Position numbers and translations under genes: made by a program. The notes beneath the pieces were generated by a model. The model was given only the letters and a program-made list of their open reading frames with translations, had not been told where the DNA came from and ran no database searches. From an uncultured Bacteroidia bacterium (GTDB taxonomy: Bacteria; Bacteroidota; Bacteroidia; Bacteroidales; UBA932), in contig CACZZF010000019.1 in NCBI GenBank assembly GCA_902785575.1, forward strand, positions 1 through 58,185: a stretch of DNA of 58,185 bases, given 5' to 3'. Of the stretch, positions 36,399 through 43,908 are shown piece by piece. Numbering within the stretch: position 1 is the stretch's first letter; each line of letters opens with the position of its first letter.

Positions 36399-36429
36399 GC
36401 AAGGTCAAGTTTCATGGCCGGGACCTTGC
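36399..36429. repeat. GCAAGGTC palindrome downstream of hicAB
   Basis: GCAAGGTC (36399-36406) and GACCTTGC (36422-36429) can form an 8-bp stem. The stretch AACGGGGATGAGCAAGG before it resembles GACGGGGACGGGCAAGG at about 35402-35418, upstream of hicAB. Confidence 0.55.
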
Positions 36430-36470
36430 CCATAGGGGAAGGTCCCTCACGAGAGCAGTATTATATAAAA

Positions 36471-36498
36471 AAAGCAGCCAGATTGCTCTGACTGCTTT
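36471..36498 (-). terminator. Terminator of the tRNA-Glu/rpsT/tRNA-Pro transcript
   Basis: A 12-bp stem (AAAGCAG plus CAGA, with one G-U on the minus strand) is closed by a GCAA tetraloop and followed on the minus strand by TTTTATATAA. It lies just past the 3' end of tRNA-Pro. A shorter T-run on the other side may also stop hicAB transcription. Confidence 0.8.
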
Positions 36499-36506
36499 TC
36501 TATATG

Positions 36507-36580
36507 TCGGGATGATCCGACTCGAACGGACGACCCCTACGTCCCGAACGTAGTGCGCTAGCCAACTGCGCTACATCCCG
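36507..36580 (-). tRNA. tRNA-Pro (anticodon CGG)
   Basis: 74 nt folding as a full cloverleaf: acceptor CGGGATG/CATCCCG, anticodon stem CTACG/CGTAG with loop TTCGGGA, and T loop TTCGAGT. The anticodon CGG reads CCG. CCA is not encoded. It lies 8 nt after the rpsT stop. Confidence 0.92.
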
Positions 36581-36588
36581 ATTGCTCT

Positions 36589-36843
36589 TTAGGAGAGCTT
36601 GTTGATGTAGACAGCGATGCCGCTCTTAAGGTTGGAAGCCTTGTTCTTGTGGATAACGCCGATCTTCGCGAGTTTGTCGATCATAGCGTACACCTTGGGT
36701 GCTCCTTCCTCGGCAGCTTTCTTGTCTGTAGTGTTCCTGATAGCGCGGATAGCATTCCGCGTCGACTTCGCATAATACTTATTATGCAGTCTGCGCCTCT
36801 CGCTCTGACGATTGGCTTTCTTTGCTGATGCGTGATTTGCCAT
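36589..36843 (-). CDS. rpsT: 30S ribosomal protein S20
   Basis: An 84-residue, very basic protein typical of S20, which binds 16S rRNA. MANHASAKKANRQSERRRLHN at the N-terminus and GVIHKNKASNLKSGIAVYINKL at the C-terminus are diagnostic. It sits between two tRNA genes in one transcript. Confidence 0.96.
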   Translation of the reverse strand: MANHASAKKANRQSERRRLHNKYYAKSTRNAIRAIRNTTDKKAAEEGAPKVYAMIDKLAKIGVIHKNKASNLKSGIAVYINKLS

Positions 36844-36864
36844 TGTTTTATTTTTTAATATTTT

Positions 36865-36939
36865 TGGTAGTGGGTAGGAGAATCGAACTCCTATTGCGGG
36901 AATGAAAATCCCGAGTACTAACCGTTATACGAACCCACC
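36865..36939 (-). tRNA. tRNA-Glu (anticodon TTC)
   Basis: 75 nt including an encoded CCA. Acceptor GGTGGGT/ACCCACT, anticodon stem CGGGA/TCCCG with loop TTTTCAT, T loop TTCGATT. First gene of the tRNA-Glu/rpsT/tRNA-Pro unit, with a clear promoter upstream. Confidence 0.93.
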
Positions 36940-36977
36940 GGATACCCGATTTGGGCGCTATACGCCAAATTGGGTTG

Positions 36978-37008
36978 CAAATATAGAGATTATTTTCGAG
37001 CCGACAAA
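36978..37008 (-). promoter_or_regulatory. Promoter of tRNA-Glu/rpsT/tRNA-Pro
   Basis: On the minus strand TTTG (37005-37008), 19 nt, then TATATTTG (36978-36985). The predicted transcription start is about 30 nt before tRNA-Glu. Confidence 0.7.
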
Positions 37009-37036
37009 ATAAATTTGAGCGAGAAACGTCTTATTT

Positions 37037-38041
37037 TCACTGACCTTCCTCCTTATCCCATTCAAATGAATAGAGCAGCGACTCCACCTGGCGCAGATAC
37101 TGACGTTTGTCGTATTTCGCGGCATACACCCAAGCCTCCAAAACAATAATGTCCTTACCATCCTTGCTATAGAAGGAATGCGACACGAAAGGACCACCCA
37201 TAAAGTCGTTGTAGACCTCCCAGAGTCCCCTGGTCTCAGCGAAATCAAGGTTGTGGTATTTAAGGAACTTGACCCCTGGCGTGATAAACTGGCTGGTGAT
37301 CATGTAGGTGTTGTCGAACATGCCGGGGACATATTTCTGAAGGAAGGCGTCCCTGTGGGCGATGATCCGTTCCTCGGTGAAAGGCTCGTCCTCGGTCGCC
37401 GGATATTTGTAGACAAACACGCCTTGGGTGGTGTACTGCTTCTCATCGGCGATCCAGATGAAATCGTCGGTGACTTTCTTGAGGTTATAGCCCACCGGGA
37501 AATGGACCTTGCCCCCGATCATCTTGTCAACCACCTCGGCGAGCTGACCTTCCTCATAAAGCAGAGTATTGGTGATGACCCTGTTACGCTCCGCCTGCTC
37601 GATAGCTCCGGCGATATTCTCGCCATCCTTCCGCAGGACCACAATGGCCGAGTCGGCATTGGAGGCGTTGACCTGGATGACGCACTGCGGCTTTGCCCAG
37701 ACGTTCGTGCGATAGACGACCCCCTGCTTCTGGACAGTGGTGTCAACATTGAATATGACTATGTTCCGGTGATATTTGAACATGTCCGTGAAGGAGCCCG
37801 GAGCGAGGCTGACCAACGAATATAAAGGCTCCCTCTGGGGCAGGAACTCGCAGTCCCTGGCGAGAAGCCCACGGACCTCGTTGCCCAGGTTGCCTTCCCA
37901 GCCTTCCCTGTCGATCACGACTATGACCTCGCCAGCCTTCCCGCTGACATTCGGGAGAAGCGATTTCCCGTTGCTTCCGCATGACACCGCGGCGACTATG
38001 GCCACAACGGCCGCTCCAACGTATCTTAATATCTTTTTCAT
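37037..38041 (-). CDS. DUF4837 family lipoprotein
   Basis: A 334-residue protein starting MKKILRY with an SPII signal (IVAAVSC at about 16-22), matching the Bacteroidetes-specific DUF4837 family, whose role is unknown. Motifs such as REGWEGNLGNEVRGLL and VFVYKYPATEDEPFT are typical. An upstream in-frame start at 38074 exists, but the signal peptide argues for ATG 38039-38041. It ends about 100 nt before tRNA-Glu; likely periplasmic face of a membrane. Confidence 0.85.
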   Translation of the reverse strand: MKKILRYVGAAVVAIVAAVSCGSNGKSLLPNVSGKAGEVIVVIDREGWEGNLGNEVRGLLARDCEFLPQREPLYSLVSLAPGSFTDMFKYHRNIVIFNVDTTVQKQGVVYRTNVWAKPQCVIQVNASNADSAIVVLRKDGENIAGAIEQAERNRVITNTLLYEEGQLAEVVDKMIGGKVHFPVGYNLKKVTDDFIWIADEKQYTTQGVFVYKYPATEDEPFTEERIIAHRDAFLQKYVPGMFDNTYMITSQFITPGVKFLKYHNLDFAETRGLWEVYNDFMGGPFVSHSFYSKDGKDIIVLEAWVYAAKYDKRQYLRQVESLLYSFEWDKEEGQ

Positions 38042-38179
38042 GGCTCTATGATTATATACTTTTTCACGATGCAAAGTTACGACGGTTTTATGAATATCTC
38101 CAAATTTCCGCCCCCGAAAAAACTCTCGCAGAGCGGATAAAATATACTGATTATCAACTATTTCCGAAAAACAAATCTC

Positions 38180-38680
38180 TCACTTGGCATTCGGGTCAAT
38201 GCCCTTATGCCAGAAGCGGGACGTGATATCGGTGAGACGGTAGTCAGGTTTGGAGGAGGTGTCGTGAGTGACTTTGTAGAGGCGCTGGTTCGTGGTCGGG
38301 GAATTGAGCGGGCCGAAATGCTCCATATATGGTCCGATCTTGACATAATCGAAAGTCATGTAGAGAGCCCTCTCTACATCCCGACGTCCCGAATAAAGCG
38401 CCGGAGAAAGCCCGATCTCCCTGACATGGTCCGCCAAAGCAATCAAAGCCTCCGGATCATTGCCCTCGCCAAGAAAAAGGAAACAATTGACGCCGAAATT
38501 ATCAGCGACAAGCTTGTCTATGATCTCGTTAGTCAACTCCTCCCCTATATCCTCCTTCAGGAAAGGCGAGTGGCACCCGACGCAATTACCTTGGCAGTTG
38601 CTGATGTCAACTGCCAAGGTAACCCTGTCAGGTATCTCCTCAATGACCACAGAGGTCATCTGGGGGACATATTTAATCAT
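38180..38680 (-). CDS. nrdG: Anaerobic ribonucleotide reductase activating protein
   Basis: A 166-residue radical SAM enzyme with the cluster motif C29-x3-C33-x2-C36 (NCQGNCVGCHSPFL). It creates the glycyl radical on NrdD. Its ATG overlaps the nrdD stop (ATGA), giving equimolar coupled expression. Confidence 0.93.
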   Translation of the reverse strand: MIKYVPQMTSVVIEEIPDRVTLAVDISNCQGNCVGCHSPFLKEDIGEELTNEIIDKLVADNFGVNCFLFLGEGNDPEALIALADHVREIGLSPALYSGRRDVERALYMTFDYVKIGPYMEHFGPLNSPTTNQRLYKVTHDTSSKPDYRLTDITSRFWHKGIDPNAK

Positions 38681-40926
38681 ATCTTCGTCTTCTCGACGTA
38701 GACCGGAGCCGAGGCCTTGACAGTCTCCCTGGCTCCCTCATGGATGTAAAAACGATGCCTCGCCTCTTCCTGACGCATCTCGCTGAATGAGGAGACCCTC
38801 TTCAGGTAACCGATAACGCGGGTCAGGTAATCGAGGTTGTGGCTCCCGCACTTGGGACAGACCTCGAGGGTGTCCTTGCTGATGTAGCCGCAGTCGTTGC
38901 AGACTGTGTTGCGGCAGTTGAAGGTGAAGTAATTGGTCCCGTAATGGGCCGCGGTCTTCAAGAGCTGCCTGTACTGATCCTTCGACAGATGCTCAGCCAC
39001 ATTCATGTGAAGGGCGGATCCACCGTCAAGATGCTTGACATAGTCATTGCCATGAAGCTTGAACTTGTCGATCATCGAAAGGGTGTCATCCTCGGGGTTG
39101 TAGAAGTACGAGCTGTACATGTTGTGCTTAGGCGACACATAGAAACCGTCCTTCTGGTCCCACTTGTAATTCTTCCCGGAAAGGTTCTCTCCAGGGACGA
39201 ACTCGGTGTTGAACATCGCATCCGCGGTCCTGTCCTTCCTGTTGCACCTGTTGATGGTCTCGAGGATAGTGTCCACGAACTCGTTGTACTCGGGGTTGGG
39301 ACTGATCGTCAGGCCGAGGAACTCAGCCGCGTCGGTCAAACCGTTGACTCCGATGGTGAGGTACTGACGCTTCATGTCAATGAAACCGGCCTGGTAAACA
39401 TCCAACATCTTGGCCTTAAGGAAGTCCTTGATAATCTCATTGAAAGCGGTCTGGTACTTATGGACCTTCTCCGTCTCCTCAGCGACAGCCTCACGGATGA
39501 AATCGTAGAGCTGGTTCTTGTCGTAATCCCCTCTGTTGAGAGCCTTGCCTCCATCAATCATGACACCCTTCTTCTCGAGGAAATAGCGCCTGGTCGCGAT
39601 CTGGATAAGCCTGTTGAGATTGATTGTCATAACAGACTTGGAACCAGTTGACACAGAGGCGGTTCCCATCGAATACTGGTGGGTGGTGTGGTTGTGGGAA
39701 GAGTCTGACTTGTCAAGGTCATTGAGGGAGTTGCGCAAGCGGCAGCAGCTGGCGAGGCTGTCCGGGCTGTCGGACAGGTAACAGAAGAAACTGTGACCCT
39801 TTGACCACATCTCGGCGGTGAAATCGGCATATTCCATATCGGCGAAATCGTCAGATCCGTCGGTCAGAAGCGCCATGGTCTCCACGGGGAAAGTCAGGAT
39901 GTAGTGGTTCCTTTCCTCGTTGAACCAATTCATGAAATGCTTCTGGAGCCAGGAGAGAGTATCCCACCTGGGAGCTGTGCCGTCAGGGAAGCGGAAATCG
40001 CCGAAAACGCCACGGAAATAAGGCTCGTCAAAGTAACTGATGTTCCAGAACACGGTCTGATAACCGCGGTTGCCGGCGGGCATATTCATGGAGTGCACCA
40101 CCTGCTGGAAATAGTTGTCGATAACCTTGACAAGGGTTCTCTTCTTGACGTTCATCTCGACGACATCCTCAAGATGGTCGATGTAGTCGTCGCCGTAGTC
40201 CTTGCGGATGAAATAGTCGAGATACATCAGGAACTCGGGAGTAGCCACAGCTCCCATGAACTGGGAGGAGATGGAATACACGAGGTTGATGAACTCGCCG
40301 CAGAAGGACTTGAGGTCAGTCGGGGCTATGGACACGCCACCGAGGTTTCGCAGACCGTCGACGAGGAATGGATACATCGTGATCGCCACGCAGTAAGGGT
40401 ACCCAGGGGTGCCGCTCTCGTCATGCTTATAAAGGACGTGGCTCTCAAGATCCTTGATGTACTGGTTCGCGAGTCCGCGGCCGTACAAGGACTTGATCTT
40501 GTCCTTCATGATGTAGCGATTCTGCTTGATGTTGTTCTCCTTGTAGAGTTCCTGGCCGAGCGTCACTATGTTCTTGCGGGTCACATTGGCGTTGGCATCG
40601 AACTTTGATCCCGTCGCGGCGTTTGAAGCGGCGATATAGTCTTTGATGAAGTCCCTCTTCTTGCGGAGGTCGAGACCCGCGTCGAACTTCTCGATGTAGG
40701 CGATAGCGACCTTCTTGTTGATGGACATGAGGCTTTCCTCAACCTGGCGACGGATCTCGCGGCTTGTGATCTTGTCGTAAATGTAGAGGTTCTCGGCAAT
40801 TGACACCACCACTGCCTCGGGACACTCCTCACCGGCCGTCTTATAGGCCTCGCGGATACCGCTCATCAATTTGACCTTGTCGTACTCTTCAAACGAACCG
40901 TTGGTCTTACGTACAGTTACATCCAT
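38677..40926 (-). CDS. nrdD: Anaerobic ribonucleoside-triphosphate reductase
   Basis: A 749-residue class III ribonucleotide reductase that makes dNTPs without oxygen. An ATP cone occupies about 1-95, the glycyl-radical enzyme core the middle, a zinc site CNDCG...CPKCG lies near 675-695 and the radical glycine is Gly706 in RVIGYL. Supports an anaerobic lifestyle. nrdG follows by overlap. Confidence 0.94.
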   Translation of the reverse strand: MDVTVRKTNGSFEEYDKVKLMSGIREAYKTAGEECPEAVVVSIAENLYIYDKITSREIRRQVEESLMSINKKVAIAYIEKFDAGLDLRKKRDFIKDYIAASNAATGSKFDANANVTRKNIVTLGQELYKENNIKQNRYIMKDKIKSLYGRGLANQYIKDLESHVLYKHDESGTPGYPYCVAITMYPFLVDGLRNLGGVSIAPTDLKSFCGEFINLVYSISSQFMGAVATPEFLMYLDYFIRKDYGDDYIDHLEDVVEMNVKKRTLVKVIDNYFQQVVHSMNMPAGNRGYQTVFWNISYFDEPYFRGVFGDFRFPDGTAPRWDTLSWLQKHFMNWFNEERNHYILTFPVETMALLTDGSDDFADMEYADFTAEMWSKGHSFFCYLSDSPDSLASCCRLRNSLNDLDKSDSSHNHTTHQYSMGTASVSTGSKSVMTINLNRLIQIATRRYFLEKKGVMIDGGKALNRGDYDKNQLYDFIREAVAEETEKVHKYQTAFNEIIKDFLKAKMLDVYQAGFIDMKRQYLTIGVNGLTDAAEFLGLTISPNPEYNEFVDTILETINRCNRKDRTADAMFNTEFVPGENLSGKNYKWDQKDGFYVSPKHNMYSSYFYNPEDDTLSMIDKFKLHGNDYVKHLDGGSALHMNVAEHLSKDQYRQLLKTAAHYGTNYFTFNCRNTVCNDCGYISKDTLEVCPKCGSHNLDYLTRVIGYLKRVSSFSEMRQEEARHRFYIHEGARETVKASAPVYVEKTKI

Positions 40927-40982
40927 ATATATATTATTCTTGCGTGATTTTTAGTTATCAGCATGTGTAGGGGTTGAAAGAG

Positions 40983-41007
40983 GTTCGGACTGACGAGCAG
41001 TCCGAAC
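40983..41007 (-). promoter_or_regulatory. Leader hairpin of nrdDG
   Basis: GTTCGGACTG and CAGTCCGAAC form a perfect 10-bp stem with a 5-nt loop, about 57 nt before the nrdD start and directly after the predicted promoter. It might stabilise the transcript end, or end transcription from the upstream permease gene, though the following T-run is weak. Confidence 0.55.
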
Positions 41008-41016
41008 ATTCCATAG

Positions 41017-41050
41017 CAAATATAATAGATAAATCGCCCCATCGCTCAAA
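41017..41050 (-). promoter_or_regulatory. Predicted nrdDG promoter
   Basis: On the minus strand TTTG (41047-41050), 22 nt, then TATATTTG (41017-41024), within the 186-nt gap between the permease and nrdD. Confidence 0.55.
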
Positions 41051-41112
41051 TAAAATCGTAAAGTTATCAACAACTAGGTAACGATATTGTTAATTCGCTT
41101 ACCCTCAATAAC

Positions 41113-42447
41113 TTATAGGAAAATATACTTGAGCACGAACAGTATTGCCAAGACGATCATGAACCAGCTTACCTTCTCCTTCTTCCCAGTGCAAAGATTA
41201 AGAACCACATATGCGATCAAGCCAATGAGGATACCATGGGAGATGGAGTAAGTCATAGGCATCAGGATCATGGTCAAGTAGGCGGGTATTGACTCCGAGA
41301 AATCCTCGAGAGGAATGTCCTTGATCGGGCTGAGCATGAACAGACCAACTATCACAAGGGCGGGGCAGACAGCCGATCCGGGAATCGCCGTGAAAACCGG
41401 GGCGAAGAAGAGAGCCAGGATGAAACATCCGGCAGTCGCCGCCGCGGTGAGACCGCTACGGCCTCCCTGGGCGACACCCGAGGCGCTCTCAACATAGGTG
41501 GTCACGGTGCTGGTTCCGAGGGCGGCGCCGGCCATGGTGCCGATAGCGTCAGACAGGAAAGCCTGGTTGAGGCGGACCGGTTTGCCTTTCTCGTCAACCA
41601 TGTCAGCCTTGGTGGTCACTCCCACGAGGGTGCCGATGGTATCGAACATATCCACGAACAGGAAGGTGAATACCACGACAAGCATGTCGAGACTCAAGAC
41701 CTGGCTGAAGTCGAACTTGCAGAAAATCGGGGAAATGCTCGGAGGGGCTGAAATGAAGCCGGTGAGCTTGGTGATGCCCATGGGAATTCCGATGAGGGCC
41801 GTCGCGATGATACCGATCAGCAAAGCGCCTGGCACATTGAGGATCACAAGGATGCCGGTGATTATCAGTCCGATGACAGAGAGGAGGCCAGGGCCGCTGG
41901 TCAGGGTTCCGAGATCCACCAGAGTGGCGGGGCTGTCAACGACAATGCCGCCGCCCTTCAGGCCGATCAGCGCGATGAACAGGCCGATACCGGCTCCGAT
42001 CGCCTTTCGCATCGACATCGGCAGCGCGTTCACGATCGCTTCTCGTACATTGGTCAGAGTGAGGATCACGAAGATTAAGCCTTCGATGAGAACGGCGGTG
42101 AGGGCGAACTGCCATGAATATCCCATGCCGAGGCACACCGAGTAGCAGAAGAAGGCGTTGAGGCCCATTCCGGGAGCGAGGGCGAAAGGAAGCTTGGCGT
42201 AGATAGCCATCACGAGGGTGGCGATAATGGAGGCGATCGCCGTGGTGGTGAACAAGGCATTCTTGTCCATCCCGGTGTCAGCGAGGATGGAAGGGTTTAC
42301 CGCCAGGATGTAGGACATGGCGAGGAAGGTGGTGATTCCGGCCATAATCTCGGTCGAGACCTTCATCTTGGACGGGTCAAACCCGAATAGTTTCGTCAAC
42401 CAGCCCTTCTTCTCGGCAGGCTGGGACACAGTTTTAGTTTCAGCCAT
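41113..42447 (-). CDS. NCS2 family purine permease (AzgA-like)
   Basis: A 444-residue membrane protein with about 12-14 helices. MAGITTFLAMSYILAVNPSIL at the start and KLPFALAPGMGLNAFFCY near residue 85 are hallmarks of the AzgA/PbuG branch that imports adenine, guanine or hypoxanthine with protons. A Tsx-like outer membrane channel gene lies 38 nt upstream and a phosphoribosyltransferase gene diverges beyond it, so the three fit purine salvage. Confidence 0.88.
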   Translation of the reverse strand: MAETKTVSQPAEKKGWLTKLFGFDPSKMKVSTEIMAGITTFLAMSYILAVNPSILADTGMDKNALFTTTAIASIIATLVMAIYAKLPFALAPGMGLNAFFCYSVCLGMGYSWQFALTAVLIEGLIFVILTLTNVREAIVNALPMSMRKAIGAGIGLFIALIGLKGGGIVVDSPATLVDLGTLTSGPGLLSVIGLIITGILVILNVPGALLIGIIATALIGIPMGITKLTGFISAPPSISPIFCKFDFSQVLSLDMLVVVFTFLFVDMFDTIGTLVGVTTKADMVDEKGKPVRLNQAFLSDAIGTMAGAALGTSTVTTYVESASGVAQGGRSGLTAAATAGCFILALFFAPVFTAIPGSAVCPALVIVGLFMLSPIKDIPLEDFSESIPAYLTMILMPMTYSISHGILIGLIAYVVLNLCTGKKEKVSWFMIVLAILFVLKYIFL

Positions 42448-42485
42448 GTGTTATTACTGTGATTAGAGTGTAGTGCCTTGTAAGA

Positions 42486-43232
42486 TTAGAACGCCCAGCG
42501 GAGACCAAGGCAAGGATTGACAAGGAAGCCTTCCGCGACAAAGTTGTTCGAGATCTCAATCTCACAACCGAGATCAAGGTGGTTGTCAAAAGCGCTTCCG
42601 AGGTTCATCCAAAGCTGAGGCTCTGTCAAGAAGGACCAACCTGTCTCTTTGCCACCGAGGCCCCATACCTGCTTGTTGCCCCAGAAATCAGCGAAGCCTT
42701 TGAAAGTCAATCCCTTGACTCCGAACAAATCGCTAAGTCCCCACACAGCCGTGAACTTGAGAGGAACTCCGGGCTTGGGAGTGACCTTGGAGTTGAAGTG
42801 CTCATACATCGCATACAGCGAGAGAGTCTTCGAGAAATCCTGGGAATGGAAGAAATATTTCGCTCCGAAGCAATATGTTCCCTGGTTGAAACCACCGCCG
42901 GTGATCAGTCCATCATATTCAAGATGAAGGCTGAAATCCTTCAAGTCGCTGTCCTGCCAGAAATTGATTCCGCGCTCTACCTCGAAATAGCTACCATTGG
43001 CCGGGCCGCTGTTCTGGAGTCCCTTGAGGTTCTTGTCAGTGGAGTTGTAGTAGTGATCGATGAAGAAGAAGGTATCACCGAACTTGTCACCCTTGAACAT
43101 CTCGAAGGTGGTGGTCACGTACTTACGATCCTTACCGAAATCGTAAAACGTCTGGACATTAGTCTGGGCCTTGGCCATGAAAGAGAAGGCCAGAGCGGCG
43201 ACAGCGGCCGCGATGATGCGTTTTGTTGACAT
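42486..43232 (-). CDS. DUF5020 / Tsx-like outer membrane nucleoside channel
   Basis: A 248-residue protein with a signal peptide (1-22, ending AKAQ) and an alternating barrel-like body (QTFYDFGKDRKYVTTTFEMF, then GDTFFFIDHYY), ending in an aromatic residue (RWAF) as outer membrane barrels do. Related to Tsx channels for nucleosides. Probably co-transcribed with the purine permease downstream. Confidence 0.8.
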   Translation of the reverse strand: MSTKRIIAAAVAALAFSFMAKAQTNVQTFYDFGKDRKYVTTTFEMFKGDKFGDTFFFIDHYYNSTDKNLKGLQNSGPANGSYFEVERGINFWQDSDLKDFSLHLEYDGLITGGGFNQGTYCFGAKYFFHSQDFSKTLSLYAMYEHFNSKVTPKPGVPLKFTAVWGLSDLFGVKGLTFKGFADFWGNKQVWGLGGKETGWSFLTEPQLWMNLGSAFDNHLDLGCEIEISNNFVAEGFLVNPCLGLRWAF

Positions 43233-43344
43233 AATTTATAAATAAGTTGGACGATACTCTTGCAAAGTCTTCACAAAATTAATCCTATAGTCAGATAAAA
43301 TCCATATATTTGTTAAGCAATAATCCACAAAGTTTTCAACAATC

Positions 43345-43908
43345 ATGTTCGAGGAATATCTGAAATTCTACCAGGACTTTCCCACTCCGGGAATCAAGTT
43401 CGTGGACATTATCCCCTATCTCCAGGACCGCGATGTTTTCGCCAAAGTGACCGCGGAGGTCGGCCGTCTCGTGACAGCCCCTTCAGTCGCCTGCCCCGAG
43501 GCGAGGGCTTTCCTATTTGCCTCCCCGCTGCTTCTTGACGACTGCGGAGTTGACAACATCATATTGTTCCGCAAGAGAGGCAAGCTCCCCTATAGCGGCA
43601 ACGACCTGCAGACCATAGAGATAATGAAAGAATATGGCGCCGACAAGCTGATTTACCGCAACTCCGACATCGCTGCCGGTAAGGCTGAGGACGGAGTGTT
43701 CCACGTCACTATCGTGGATGACGTCCTGGCGACCGGCGGAACAGCCGAAGGCATCGCCAAAGCATTGGAGGCCACCACGATCGAGGTTGCTGGCAAGGAA
43801 TTCAAGGTCAAAGTCAACGAGTTCATATTCATCGTCGAGCTTGACGGTCTTAACGGCCGCGACCGGCTCTCCGAGATCGCTCCAGTCTATTCTATCGCCC
43901 ATGTTTAA
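43345..43908 (+). CDS. Adenine phosphoribosyltransferase-like enzyme
   Basis: A 187-residue type I phosphoribosyltransferase. YQDFPTPGIKFVDI at the N-terminus and the PRPP loop IVDDVLATGGTAEG near 125-138 match adenine phosphoribosyltransferases (about 170-190 residues), which turn adenine and PRPP into AMP. The segment normally holding the substrate region (EARAFLFASPLL) departs from usual Apt sequences (ESRGF), so the base is uncertain. A -7 type TATATTTG lies at 43305-43312. The last 8 bases overlap the rhamnosidase gene. Confidence 0.78.
   Translation: MFEEYLKFYQDFPTPGIKFVDIIPYLQDRDVFAKVTAEVGRLVTAPSVACPEARAFLFASPLLLDDCGVDNIILFRKRGKLPYSGNDLQTIEIMKEYGADKLIYRNSDIAAGKAEDGVFHVTIVDDVLATGGTAEGIAKALEATTIEVAGKEFKVKVNEFIFIVELDGLNGRDRLSEIAPVYSIAHV

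Noticed and set aside
38839..39651. 270-codon plus-strand frame opposite nrdD
   Set aside because: Antisense to conserved nrdD; Val/Leu/Asp-rich composition typical of shadow frames.
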